Source: Halosimplex rubrum (GTDB taxonomy: Archaea > Halobacteriota > Halobacteria > Halobacteriales > Haloarculaceae). Taken from it: 64,000 nucleotides of DNA. How positions within the stretch are numbered: position 1 is the stretch's first letter; the number at the start of each line of letters is the position of its first letter. The position numbers were made by a program, and so were the translations under genes. The stretch lies in contig NZ_CP058910.1 of assembly GCF_013415885.1 (NCBI RefSeq), forward strand, positions 2,852,001 through 2,916,000, written 5' to 3'. The notes beneath the pieces are model-generated. The model did no database searches, was not told the origin of the DNA, and saw nothing but the letters and a program-made list of their open reading frames with translations. Below are positions 32,150-41,337 of this stretch, one piece after another.

Positions 32150-34318
32150 CTACGACAGTTCGTTGGTGGCTCCGAACGAACTCAAAACGGCGTCCCTCTC
32201 ACCGGAGAGCTCCCGGCGAATGTCGGAGCGGTCCCATCCGAGCGGTGAAAGCACGCTCTCAATCGCTCGAACCAGCTGCGTCTCGTAGTACGAGGCGTCG
32301 TAGGTCTTGATCTCCTCGTGGACGAGGGCGACCCGGTCTCGCGAGGATTTCTCGTCGTCGACGACCACGTACTCGATATCCTGACCCGGGTGGACTGCCA
32401 GGTCCTGCTCGCGGGCTCGCTTCAAGGCGGCCACGTTCTGGGTATTCTGTGAGTAGCCCTCCAGGGGCTTCGAGACACGGTTCCGTTCGACGAGCCGCTC
32501 CACCGCCACGTTGCCTGCCTGCAGTTCGTCGATTGCTCGTTCGAGCCGGCCGAGCACCGCGTCCGGTGACCGCGTGGCATCGAGCTGGTCGAGACAGTCC
32601 CGCTGGACGTCCTCGATGAACGGCGGGGTTGAACGCTGCCGGGCTTCGATGCCTCTGACCTTGAAGTCGTCGTCGCCGGCGACCTTCCCAAAGTACTTCG
32701 TTAGCGCGCCGGCGTCGCTCTCGCGCTGCGGGACGAACGCCACCCAGTCGTAGTGGGCTTCGTGTTCGAGCCGGATTTCGACCTCTTCCGTGATTGCCGT
32801 CGCGAGCGTCTCGAGGTCCTCACGGTCATCGTCGTCGACGTCGGGGTCCGGCGTCACCCAGATGGAGTCGACGATGCCGTGGACGACGCGCCAGCCGCCC
32901 GCTTCCAGCCGCTGTTTCGCCGTCAGCAGAATCTCACGAGCGAATGCATTAATCGCCTCGTGGCACTCGATGCGGCCGAACTTCGCGTTGCTGAACCCTT
33001 GATAGCCGAAGCAGGCGACGAGGATCCACTTTAGCGCTCCCGACCGCCCTTCGAGTTCAGCCAGGCGGTCCTCGTCGGGATCGTCCCGTTCCTTCTCACG
33101 ACGGATGGCCGCCTTGATCTCGTCGCGTGCGTTGATGATTGGCTGTAGCACATCGACGAGGTAGCCCCGGTCGTCGCAGATCGAGTATTCGAGCCCGGGG
33201 ACGTCGTCGCGGTCGCCGTGGCAGTCACACCGGATGACGTCCGGTGAGACGTTCCGGGTACAGATGATGTTCGGGTACAACGAGGAGAAGTCGAGTTCGT
33301 GGACGTTCTCGTGAAGGCCGACCTCGGGGGCAAAGATGAACCCGCCGCGGTCGGCGTCGTGGAGCGTCCCCATCGGCTTGTAGAACTCGTGGCGCCAGGA
33401 GTTCCACGGGACGAGGACGCCGCGGTCGTGGGCCTCACAGATTTGAATCGCGGTGAGGACGTTCCCGATCGACGCCCACGCGAGCTCCTGGACGGGCTTT
33501 TTCGAGCGCGACACGAGGTCGATGACGCCCTCGAGGTTCGTCTCCCCGTAGAAGAACGTGTTCGACTCGTCGATGATCGCCCGTCCGGGCACGTTGTACC
33601 GCGCCGGTGAGTGACCGACGCGACCGTAGCTCGAGTACGTCGACCGGCTCGCGAGCTGCTGGTAGTCGACGTCCGGCCACCGACTCAGCGAGAAGTCGTC
33701 GATGCCGGCGTCCGTCGCCATCTCGTGGAGGGTCGGGACGATTTCGCTCGTCGAGCAGACCAGGACATCTGGATCGTGTGCGTCGAGCGCCCCCTGGACG
33801 GCGGGCAGGAGATCCGTCGGCGAGCCGATGACGGTGTCGCCGGCGACGGACAGCTCCCCATAGACGTCGTTGCTCGTTTCGGTCACCGGAACGCTGAGCC
33901 GGAGCGTCGACAGCTCGCTCGCCGGCGTCGGATCGGCGCCGGTCTCCAGACAGTACCGAAACTCTCGCGAGAAGTCGACATTGAAACAGGTGAGATCCCC
34001 GACTGGATAGGCCGACAGCTGGCGTGCCTGCCGGGCGAGTGGGGTGACACGGTCGATGTGGGCAACGTCGACCGCAAGAACGGCCTCCTCGTCTCGTCGA
34101 AAGCCCGGCCGTCGCGCAACCATCTCGGTCGCGACGACATCCGGGTGCTGGTCGTACACCGACTGGAGGGTCGTGAGGTCGAGGTCGGACGCTGGGTCGC
34201 GAGCGGCGACGTAGAAGCGCGGCGAGTAGTCTTCGTGCTCGGTCGCGACGGCGCCGTCGGCGGTTGTCTCCCACTCCAGGACACGGCCGTCGTCCAGGAA
34301 GCCAATACTGAATGACAT
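32150..34318 (-). CDS. polB: B-family DNA polymerase, 722 aa
   Basis: Polymerase motif A is ELDFSSLYPNII (Asp343), motif B is KWILVACFGYQGFSNAKFG (Lys430) and motif C is HGIVDSIWV (Asp484). In motif C the usual DTD is I-V-D; the retained Asp is the one known from RB69-type structures as the essential metal ligand. The exonuclease region around 183-193 (DPDVLVCSTSEIV) lacks a recognisable DxE, so proofreading is probably absent. It belongs to the haloarchaeal plasmid/PolB2-like group. It is convergent with cdc6 and shares the origin region, so it probably replicates or repairs this replicon. Confidence 0.92.
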   Translation of the reverse strand: MSFSIGFLDDGRVLEWETTADGAVATEHEDYSPRFYVAARDPASDLDLTTLQSVYDQHPDVVATEMVARRPGFRRDEEAVLAVDVAHIDRVTPLARQARQLSAYPVGDLTCFNVDFSREFRYCLETGADPTPASELSTLRLSVPVTETSNDVYGELSVAGDTVIGSPTDLLPAVQGALDAHDPDVLVCSTSEIVPTLHEMATDAGIDDFSLSRWPDVDYQQLASRSTYSSYGRVGHSPARYNVPGRAIIDESNTFFYGETNLEGVIDLVSRSKKPVQELAWASIGNVLTAIQICEAHDRGVLVPWNSWRHEFYKPMGTLHDADRGGFIFAPEVGLHENVHELDFSSLYPNIICTRNVSPDVIRCDCHGDRDDVPGLEYSICDDRGYLVDVLQPIINARDEIKAAIRREKERDDPDEDRLAELEGRSGALKWILVACFGYQGFSNAKFGRIECHEAINAFAREILLTAKQRLEAGGWRVVHGIVDSIWVTPDPDVDDDDREDLETLATAITEEVEIRLEHEAHYDWVAFVPQRESDAGALTKYFGKVAGDDDFKVRGIEARQRSTPPFIEDVQRDCLDQLDATRSPDAVLGRLERAIDELQAGNVAVERLVERNRVSKPLEGYSQNTQNVAALKRAREQDLAVHPGQDIEYVVVDDEKSSRDRVALVHEEIKTYDASYYETQLVRAIESVLSPLGWDRSDIRRELSGERDAVLSSFGATNELS

Positions 34319-34654
34319 TTTGGATCATTCTCTACCAAACTTCATGAGTCGCCGGTCAATAGGCGGTGGCGTGTCATTTCCAGAATTCAGAAAATTTGCT
34401 CATGAACGCGCAACAGACCCTATGCCGTCTGTTTCTCCGTTTTGTACCTTTCCGGAATGCGTTCCCAAATCCGTGTCTGCTTTCTAATATGAGATACCGC
34501 TAACCCAGTCTGCTAATTTATTCAAAACCTGACAAAGGATGTTGAATACAGAGGAGGACTATCTGTGTCCACCATCTTCCGATGAATCAGACGTTAGAGT
34601 GGGTTCCAGTACTTTCCGAAAACTTACTGGGCACTCATCAGAAAACCATATTTA
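34319..34654. other. AT-richer intergenic region
   Basis: No gene is seen. The stretch contains the promoter regions of the polymerase (minus) and of the interrupted membrane-protein gene (plus). Confidence 0.5.
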
Positions 34655-35150
34655 ATGCGGAAACGCCGATGGATCGTTCTCAAACTGACAGGCCTGCTCA
34701 AACCTGTCTATCGCCGGCTAGGATTCTTCCCATATCGAGGTTCCATATTACTGCAGAGAAACACCGAGACGAAACCGTGGGCCAGCAGAGAGGAACTAAA
34801 ACAGACCATCTACGGCCTCTATGAGCGACGATATACATCAGCCACAGCGCTTCTACTGTTGATTGGTACATTTCTTCTCACTGCCGCAGTGAATATCTCC
34901 CCGTTCGCCACCCCCAGCTGGTTTGCTGTCAGCACTGTGTGGCAAACCCATGCAACGATAATCGGGCTCAGCTTCGTCGTTCTAGTCTTTCTCCTTGAGA
35001 TAGTTTCACGAAGCCGCCTTGTTGAGGGTGCGTTAGAACAGTTCCTGCGGAAATCGATGGTGCTACCGATCCTCGTTTACTCACTTCTTGGGAGCCTGAT
35101 TATCGGTATTTTGGTCCTGTATCCGGGTCTCCGAACAGATTGGATTAATC

Positions 35151-36088
35151 TGCTCTATTGAATCCACGGAGGGCGTAGGGATCACTTCTTGATGGCTTGT
35201 TCGAGGTTATAGACAGCGGCGGTGAGCACTAGTTCACGGAACTGGCGGTACCAGGCGCTCGGCCCGACAGCGGACCCGTATCGGCGTTTGATGGCCGAGA
35301 ATGCGCTCTCGGCCATCCAGCGCTGCCCGTAGAGTTCGCTGTCCAACCGCGCGTTGTGGGCATGGTCGTAGTGCGCGAACAGCCGGTGTTTGATCAGCGG
35401 TCGGACACCCTCTGAACGAAGGGTGTCCCGCAGTGATTGGTCGTCGTAGCCTTTGTCCCCGGCGAGACTCTCAATTTCGTCGGTGTTGCGCAGCGCTACC
35501 CGACGGCCCACCTGTGTATCGTGAGGCCAGTGTGCCGAGCAGTGGAGGTCGAGGACGGCACACGACTCCGTATCGACCAGGGCCGTCGTTTTCAGCGTTC
35601 GTATGTGGCGATCCGAGCGATCGACGTAGTGACTGGATGCCGCTTCGCGGTCGAAAAACGTGGCATCCAGGGCACCGTGCTCGCCCGGATCGCATCTGGC
35701 CGCCGACCGGGCGAGCAGTTGGCGCCAGACACGAGTTGGCACCCGCTGGAACGACCGCCATAGCGTCGAGGGTGCCGGGAATTCGGTTCTGGCCAACTGC
35801 AAGACGGCGCGAACGCGATCCATCTCGCTGGCCCAATCGACGATTTCTTCGAAGGCTGCGTCCATGTGAATTCGCAAAAAATGCAGCGTGAGATGCTTCC
35901 AGCCGGCAAATCCATTGCCAGCCGGGTCACTCACCACCGCCGTGGGGCTGGCAGCACAGCGCTTTTGAGCGAGCGACGCCGCTTGCTTAACGAAGCGGAA
36001 GAGGATCTTAGGCACATTTCCTCTCTCCGCTTCGCTTCCACCTTCAGAGCGACGCTATCCGCTCGCCGTCTGCGGGTTCAATAGAGCA
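35151..36088 (-). mobile_element. IS5-family (ISH1-like) element with 8-bp target duplication
   Basis: Terminal repeats TGCTCTATTGAA are found at 35151 and, inverted, ending at 36088. The flanking target duplication is GATTAATC at 35143-35150 and 36089-36096. The 938-bp element is complete and carries one intact transposase. Confidence 0.9.
35182..36015 (-). CDS. IS5-family transposase, 277 aa
   Basis: The DDE core is visible as ALDATFFDREAASSHYVDRS (first Asp), SLAGDKGYDDQSLRDTLRSE (second Asp) and RWMAESAFSAIKRRYGS (Glu), with the IS5 signature Y-(2)-R-(3)-E-(6)-K around GQRWMAESAFSAIKRR. The N-terminus is helical and probably binds the ends. The frame is intact. Confidence 0.92.
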   Translation of the reverse strand: MPKILFRFVKQAASLAQKRCAASPTAVVSDPAGNGFAGWKHLTLHFLRIHMDAAFEEIVDWASEMDRVRAVLQLARTEFPAPSTLWRSFQRVPTRVWRQLLARSAARCDPGEHGALDATFFDREAASSHYVDRSDRHIRTLKTTALVDTESCAVLDLHCSAHWPHDTQVGRRVALRNTDEIESLAGDKGYDDQSLRDTLRSEGVRPLIKHRLFAHYDHAHNARLDSELYGQRWMAESAFSAIKRRYGSAVGPSAWYRQFRELVLTAAVYNLEQAIKK

Positions 36089-36577
36089 GATTAATCCGAA
36101 TCTACCTGCTATATTTTTCACCGTCACTATTCTTGGCGTAATGTTTGTCTATTGGAAAGTTGTTACACTGGTGCTGACCGACGAGACCGACCAGGAAGCA
36201 TACAGCATATTGAAAAACAACATCACCCAGAAAATCCATCAAGATGTCACGATATATGAATACGACCAGATCCTAGAAAATGAACTACCTGAGGGCGTTG
36301 AAATACAGAAAACACTGTATCCATACTATGGTGGTGGAAAGGATTCTCTGACAGCTGAGGACCTTGATCTGGATGGAGTAGTCGCAGACATACACACCCC
36401 GACTTTGGCCTATGGCGTCTCTGAACTCATACGCATCGGTGAAATCCATCAAGAAGACAGTGACGAACCAGATGAAGAGACGGATCACCCCGTCGAGATC
36501 CGCGTCAAAATCGGGGATCAGCTACAGGAGTTCTCATCAATCCTTCACATTGATTCAGACTTCTTCCAGAAGGAGAG

Positions 36578-37510
36578 GCCTTGTTTAGACGCTTGATTTC
36601 ACGGTTGTGAGTGGCTGACGCTCAGTTCGATGTTTCTGACAGCACATTTCAGAACGAGTTCTCGGAACTGTCCGAACCACGTTCGAGCGCGAACGACCTC
36701 GCCGTATTTGCGGCGAAGCGCGAAAAACGTGGATTCGGCGTTCGAGCGTTGATGGTACGTTGTATCATCGAGCAAGACATTGTTGGCGATGCCGTGCCAG
36801 CCGAATTCGCGGTGCTTAATCACCGGTTTAACGCCTTCAGCCCGTAATCTTTGGCGAAGCAGCCACCAGTCGTAGCCTTTGTCGGCAGTAAGAATGTTCA
36901 GTTTGTCGAGATTCCGTTTGACCATCTGCCAGCCGATCTTGGAATCATGCGGTTGTTTCATCGAGCAATGTATATCTAGGATCGCACCAGTTTTGCAATC
37001 ACTGAGAAGCGTCGTTTTCACCGCCTCGAACGTGTAATTCGTCCGTTTTGCGTAGTGCTGGCTGGCAGCTATCCGATCCATGCCAGTTGCGTCAATGGCC
37101 TGAATATCGCCGAGATCGTGCAACTCCGCCGACAACCGCAACAAGACGCGCCAGATCCGCATTTCGAGATCCTGCTTTCGCGTACACACGGTCGTAAAAT
37201 CAGGCAGATCAGACACCGCTAGGTCGAGTTTTTCGACAATCCCGTGCATCTCATGCAGCACGTCCAGCAGCCGCCGATACGTGTGATCTAAGTACTCGCG
37301 GAGGCCGTGAATCGCCACGATCACCCAGTCTGCGTAGCCGCCGTCGCCGTCTTCGTATGCTGGGTCGGGCTCGCCGACGACGGCTTTTTGCGCAAGCGAA
37401 ACAACCCGATCAGTGAAGCGGGCGAGTTTGCTGGACACAAACCCGTCTTCCCGCTTCACTTCCTAGTAAGTTAGACATTTAGCCGCTCTTACTAGCGCCT
37501 AAACACGGCC
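36578..37510 (-). mobile_element. IS5-family element, copy 1 (complete)
   Basis: Ends are GGCCTTGTTTAGACGC at the left (about 36578) and GGCCGTGTTTAGGCGC on the opposite strand at the right (to about 37510). No matching target duplication is visible, and different genes are broken on its two sides. This suggests recombination or deletion after insertion. A truncated second copy lies at 41338. Confidence 0.82.
36599..37459 (-). CDS. IS5-family transposase, 286 aa
   Basis: The catalytic elements are AIDATGMDRIAASQHYAKRT, NILTADKGYDWWLLRQRLRA and RSNAESTFFALRRKYGEVVR, with DDE residues present. The N-terminal MKREDGFVSSKLARFTDRVV is shared with the truncated copy at 41388. The frame is intact, so it may be able to mobilise both itself and related copies. 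Confidence 0.92.
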   Translation of the reverse strand: MKREDGFVSSKLARFTDRVVSLAQKAVVGEPDPAYEDGDGGYADWVIVAIHGLREYLDHTYRRLLDVLHEMHGIVEKLDLAVSDLPDFTTVCTRKQDLEMRIWRVLLRLSAELHDLGDIQAIDATGMDRIAASQHYAKRTNYTFEAVKTTLLSDCKTGAILDIHCSMKQPHDSKIGWQMVKRNLDKLNILTADKGYDWWLLRQRLRAEGVKPVIKHREFGWHGIANNVLLDDTTYHQRSNAESTFFALRRKYGEVVRARTWFGQFRELVLKCAVRNIELSVSHSQP

Positions 37511-37660
37511 ATCTCAGGTGAGATCGATCTGCAACTCGATGGGGAGTCTCATATTGTACAGTCGGGAGATGTCGTCCAGTTCGACGGGACGCGTGAAGTA
37601 GCGCCAGCAGCACAGGCCGATAGTACTGCATTGATCGTTCTCGCCAAAAAGAGTGATTAA
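37511..37660 (+). pseudogene. Cupin-domain C-terminal fragment
   Basis: Immediately right of the IS the frame reads ISGEIDLQLDGESHIVQSGD, then VVQFDGTREVAPAAQADSTA and LIVLAKKSD-stop. This is the second cupin motif (GxxxxxGDxxxxP/DGxxxHxxxN-like) of a small cupin. The N-terminal metal-binding half is gone. Confidence 0.7.
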
Positions 37661-37732
37661 CAGCGTTTCGGTCCAATTCGTCGACTCGTTGCGATGACCA
37701 TCCTTATCGGCTAGCTGAACGAACGTTGCTCT

Positions 37733-38182
37733 ATGTACGACCAGATTCTACTCGCCACGGATGGCACGATTGCATCGAAGAACGCGGAATCCCATGCGAT
37801 CGAACTCGCCGAGATGCACGATGCTACCCTTCATGCGCTTTTCGTCGTCGACGAGAGCATCTACACGGCATACAGTGGAGATGAGTACGTCGACGAGGCA
37901 GAGGGACCCGAACATGGGCTCGAAGAACGCGGACAGGAGGCAATCGAGGAGGTCCGAAGGAGTGCGGAAGACAGTGAGGTCGAGATGATCGCGGCAGTAA
38001 AACACGGACATCCCGTCGAAACGATACTCGAGTATGGGGATCGACAGGATATCGATATGGTCGTCCTCGGGACGAAACACCGGCCAGCGGAATACCGCGC
38101 GCTACTCGGAAGTGTAACCGAACGCGTGCTTCGGCTAACCACCCGACCGACAGTCGTCGTGAAAACGGAAGTCGATGAATAA
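37733..38182 (+). CDS. Universal stress protein (UspA family), 149 aa
   Basis: The N-terminus MYDQILLATDGTIASKNAES has the Usp ATP-binding Asp. The C-terminal loop DMVVLGTKHRPAEYRALLGS and VTERVLRLTTRPTVVVK is the nucleotide-binding G-(2)-...-G-S/T motif region, slightly relaxed. Usp proteins are cytosolic stress-response proteins of unclear biochemical role. The gene is monocistronic within an IS-bounded segment. Confidence 0.92.
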   Translation: MYDQILLATDGTIASKNAESHAIELAEMHDATLHALFVVDESIYTAYSGDEYVDEAEGPEHGLEERGQEAIEEVRRSAEDSEVEMIAAVKHGHPVETILEYGDRQDIDMVVLGTKHRPAEYRALLGSVTERVLRLTTRPTVVVKTEVDE

Positions 38183-38309
38183 ACGAATTCTGTATGTACT
38201 TTGATAAAACTACAATTCCTGAGTCTTGGGAGGATATCATAGAAACATTCTACTCACAGTGATTACTCAACTCAAATTATGTGGTTCAAACTGACGGAGC
38301 CGCTGTTTG

Positions 38310-38783
38310 TCAGACTGCCTCGACGGCCTTGATGAGTTCATCGTAGTCTGGTTCGTTCGTCGGATCTTCAGCTACCCACCTGTAGGCCACAGTCCGATCT
38401 TCGTCAAGGACGATCACAGCCCGGTTGGCGACACCGTACAGGCCTAAGTCTGGGATGTCGATTGAAAGGTCGTATTCCGGAATCGCTTCGCCCCCCATAT
38501 CACTGACGAGGTCGAACTCGAGATCGTACTCGTCTGCGAACGCTCCAAGAGAGAATGATGAATCGGCGCTGATGCCGAAGAGTGTCGCTCCCGCATCTTG
38601 AAGTTCATCGAGACGTTCTTGGAGGGCTACCATCTCGTTCGAACACGGAGGTGTAAACGCCCCGGGGAAGAACGCTAATACGGTAGGACCCTCTCCAAGA
38701 TGCTCGACAAGTTCGAATGTCTCATGTTCGCTTCCTCGGTACGTCGCTGTGAAATTCGGCGCAGTATCTCCTGTTGAAACCAT
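38310..38783 (-). CDS. Peroxiredoxin (AhpC/TSA family), 157 aa
   Basis: The start at 38783 gives MVSTGDTAPNFTATYRGSEH; an in-frame upstream ATG adds an improbable 18 residues. The active-site segment VLAFFPGAFTPPCSNEMVAL carries the peroxidatic Cys in FTPPC. Later parts (LFGISADSSFSLGAFADEYD, YGVANRAVIVLDEDRTVAYR) complete the thioredoxin fold. No obvious resolving Cys is seen, so it may be 1-Cys or use a partner. It reduces hydroperoxides in the cytosol. Confidence 0.92.
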   Translation of the reverse strand: MVSTGDTAPNFTATYRGSEHETFELVEHLGEGPTVLAFFPGAFTPPCSNEMVALQERLDELQDAGATLFGISADSSFSLGAFADEYDLEFDLVSDMGGEAIPEYDLSIDIPDLGLYGVANRAVIVLDEDRTVAYRWVAEDPTNEPDYDELIKAVEAV

Positions 38784-38955
38784 AGCAGATCTATTTAAAT
38801 GCGGAAGCGCCCTAAACCCTTGGCCGAACGGTTTCAAGAACTCAAACCGAACCCATATCCAAACCCCAGATTGTGCACCATAAGAGCAATGATACAGCCT
38901 TTCGGCTCTGTTGAAATCCTCAAAGAGTTACATGTTCGCTGTGTAATTTGACGAG

Positions 38956-39777
38956 ATGAAGGCCCTCCCGAAGTCGCAGATTCTCCGTTTTACTGAGAAG
39001 GCGATTCATCTGGCGCGTCGAGCGGTCTCTCGATACTCCTCTAAATTCTCTAAACACCGTTATACACTTCCCCAACACGTTGTTCTGCTGTGTCTCAAAG
39101 TTCGGAAGAACACGACCTATCGTGGCCTGCTTGACGAATTAATCGAGATGCCACGTATCCGTCGTGTTCTTGGGCTAGCTGAGCTTCCTACGCCATCAAC
39201 GCTCTGTAAGGCGTTCAACCGACTTGATATGGCCGTATGGCGTATCATATTGATTCTCTCAACGACGCTACTTCCGACGAGCGGAGTTGTTGGCGTTGAT
39301 GCGTCAGGGTTTGACCGCAGTCACGCTTCGAAACACTACACAAAACGCGCTGAACTTACGATTCAGCAGCTCAAAGTGACGTTGCTGGTCGATGCGAAGG
39401 TAAACGCGATTCTCGATTTACACGTGACGACGACTCGGAAACACGATAGCCAGATCGCTCCGTCGTTGATCAAGCGCAACCCCGAGGATATTGACATTCT
39501 GCTCGGTGACAAGGGCTACGACGACCAGAAAATCAGGCGACTTACCCGGCAACACGAGGTTCGGCCACTGATTAAGTACCGTGAGTTCACGTCACTCCAT
39601 AAGGCATGGAACGCACGCTTAGACACTGATCTCTACGGCCAGCGGAGTCAATCAGAGACAGTTAACTCAACTCTCAAGCGGAAGTACGGTGCGTTTGTCC
39701 GGTCACGACGCTGGTGGAAGCAGTTCCGTGAACTCACCATCGCCTGTCTCAGTCACAACATCGACCGATCACTCTGA
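38956..39777 (+). CDS. IS5-family transposase of the passenger-carrying element, 273 aa
   Basis: The DDE core is GVDASGFDRSHASKHYTKRA, DILLGDKGYDDQKIRRLTRQ and QRSQSETVNSTLKRKYGAFV. The N-terminus (LPKSQILRFTEKAIHLARRA) probably binds DNA. The frame is intact, with the usual length for this IS group. It starts 38 bp inside the left terminal repeat. Confidence 0.92.
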   Translation: MKALPKSQILRFTEKAIHLARRAVSRYSSKFSKHRYTLPQHVVLLCLKVRKNTTYRGLLDELIEMPRIRRVLGLAELPTPSTLCKAFNRLDMAVWRIILILSTTLLPTSGVVGVDASGFDRSHASKHYTKRAELTIQQLKVTLLVDAKVNAILDLHVTTTRKHDSQIAPSLIKRNPEDIDILLGDKGYDDQKIRRLTRQHEVRPLIKYREFTSLHKAWNARLDTDLYGQRSQSETVNSTLKRKYGAFVRSRRWWKQFRELTIACLSHNIDRSL

Positions 39778-39827
39778 ACGGTCAATACAGGAACTGCACG
39801 TATCACAGGGGTCGGATTCTCGTGGCC

Positions 39828-40391
39828 TTAGTCGGCGTTCAGTTCTTTGACTACGCTCGCGGGGTTGCCCTGTACGACCACCTCGTCGGGAACGTCCTCA
39901 GTCACGACTGCACCGGACGCGATGACACTGTCATCTCCAACAGTTACGCCAGGATTGACGACCGCCTGTCCACCGATCCAGACGTTGTCACCGATCGTGA
40001 CCGGTTTCGCGTACTCCGGCCCTTTGATTCGTTCGGCGGCATCGAGCGGATGAGTCGCGGTGTAGATGTGGACACCGGGTGCGATCATACAGTTACCGCC
40101 GATTTCCACTCGTGCCGCGTCCAAAACGACGCAGTCGAAGTTCGCATAGAAGTTCTCCCCTAGCTGGATATTGTAGCCGTAGTCACAGCGAAATGGCGGT
40201 TCTATCTGACACTCGGCACCGACTGAGCCGAGGAGGTCTTCGAGTACTTCTCGTCGGGCAGTCTGTTCGTCAGGTCTGGTGTCATTGTATCGCCGCGTGA
40301 GCTCCCGTGCACGGTTCCGGTCGGCCACAAGCTCGGGGTCGGTCGGGTCGTATAGCTCTCCGTCCACCATCTTCTCCTTCTCTCTACACAT
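39828..40391 (-). CDS. maa: Maltose/sugar O-acetyltransferase (hexapeptide family), 187 aa
   Basis: The N-terminal maltose-acetyltransferase helices ([40 protein letters not shown]) are followed by [20 protein letters not shown] and [40 protein letters not shown] and [20 protein letters not shown] then form the left-handed beta helix, with the catalytic His in ATHP. It transfers acetyl from acetyl-CoA to a sugar. It is convergent to the transposase within the same terminal repeats, so it is a passenger gene. Relevance to the nearby carbohydrate locus is possible but unproven. Confidence 0.93.
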   Translation of the reverse strand: MCREKEKMVDGELYDPTDPELVADRNRARELTRRYNDTRPDEQTARREVLEDLLGSVGAECQIEPPFRCDYGYNIQLGENFYANFDCVVLDAARVEIGGNCMIAPGVHIYTATHPLDAAERIKGPEYAKPVTIGDNVWIGGQAVVNPGVTVGDDSVIASGAVVTEDVPDEVVVQGNPASVVKELNAD

Positions 40392-40524
40392 GCCTGCTAC
40401 TGCGAAGCCGTCTCAATAGAACCCTTCGAGTCTGCTAAAGGTCGTTCAGTTCACATCTCTCATCGATCTGCTGTTTCAAATGGGAACCTATCTGAAGAAA
40501 AGTATTTCAACAGAGCCAGCCTTT

Positions 40525-41337
40525 CTAAAACAGCTCCTCATCTAGAAATCCGACTCGTTGGCGAGCCCGCTTTCGCTCAGCATCGGTCAATCTGTACGCT
40601 GGTAACTCATCCACGAGTGACCCCAACTGCCTTCGTCGTTCTTGGTGACGTTCGAGAAAATCAGCTATGTTCTCTGCCGCGATATCCTTGAGTTCACCAC
40701 TCAACAGCGATCCATCACGATATTCCTGGGCGAGTCGTTCCAGCCGTTCGTCGTCCGCTTCGAAGAAATACGAAAGAAACTGGAACGACGTGTCTCTCTC
40801 GGGATCTCCACCCAGGTCTCTGTGCTCGTCGATGGTCGATTGACCACCGGAATACGCGTGGGCCCGAATCTTCTCGAACACGGCCTCTCTGTCGTCGGAG
40901 AGGAGAATACTGGGCGCGTCGTCCGAAGAGCTCATCTTGCCTGGCCCTGCGAGGCTCGGAAGGAATTTCGAGAGCAACGCGCTCGGTTTATCGACGTCGT
41001 ATCGCTGTTTGTCCGCAATGTCCCGACAGATGCGGATATGGGGGTCTTGATCGATTGCGATCGGGACGAGCGTCGGATGACGGCCCTCGATGAGTTGCGG
41101 CAGGAGGAGGTGTGTCGCCTGCACTGCGGGATAGAATGACAGACCAATATTCGCAGGTTCTCCGTACGTTGCCTCGATAGTCGATTGGGTCACCGCCTTT
41201 GCAAATGCGGTTGCGAGGGGATACACCACGTCTCCATCCGCTGTATCCACGATGATACGCGTCCGATCTGGATCAAATCCTACTGCGAGCAGATCGAGTA
41301 AGTTCTCACGAGTGTGAGCGCCGATTACTTCGAGAGG
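40525..41337 (-). pseudogene. trpS: Tryptophanyl-tRNA synthetase, 5'-truncated by an IS
   Basis: The frame reads GPLEVIGAHTRENLLDLLAV, then DPDRTRIIVDTADGDVVYPL, and includes FLPSLAGPGKMSSSDDAPSI (the KMSSS class I motif). It continues to the normal C-terminus. The N-terminal Rossmann part with the HIGH motif is missing because an IS starts at about 41338. The passenger-carrying IS at 38904-40517 inserted exactly at the stop codon. A functional trpS must exist elsewhere. Confidence 0.88.

Larger units (their letters stand above)
34655..36577 (+). pseudogene. Membrane-protein gene split by an IS and cut at the 3' end
   Basis: The left part (34655-35150) encodes about 165 residues with three membrane helices (TSATALLLLIGTFLLTAAVN, HATIIGLSFVVLVFLLEIVS, LPILVYSLLGSLIIGILVLY). 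Removing the IS (35151-36088) and one copy of its 8-bp target duplication restores the frame: WIN-PNLPAIFFTVTILGVM then FVYWKVV, a fourth helix, followed by a soluble domain (TDETDQEAYSILKNNITQKI and on). The C-terminus then runs into a second IS near 36578. The family is not recognised; the layout is four helices plus a cytosolic tail. Confidence 0.82.
38904..40517 (+). mobile_element. IS5-type element carrying a passenger acetyltransferase gene
   Basis: A perfect 14-bp inverted repeat, GGCTCTGTTGAAAT (38904-38917) and ATTTCAACAGAGCC (40504-40517), bounds a 1614-bp unit. The 8-bp target duplication AGCCTTTC is present at 38896-38903 and 40518-40525. Inside are a transposase gene and, convergent to it, a maltose/sugar O-acetyltransferase gene. 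No terminal repeat was found just after the transposase gene, so the whole unit moved as one. Confidence 0.85.
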
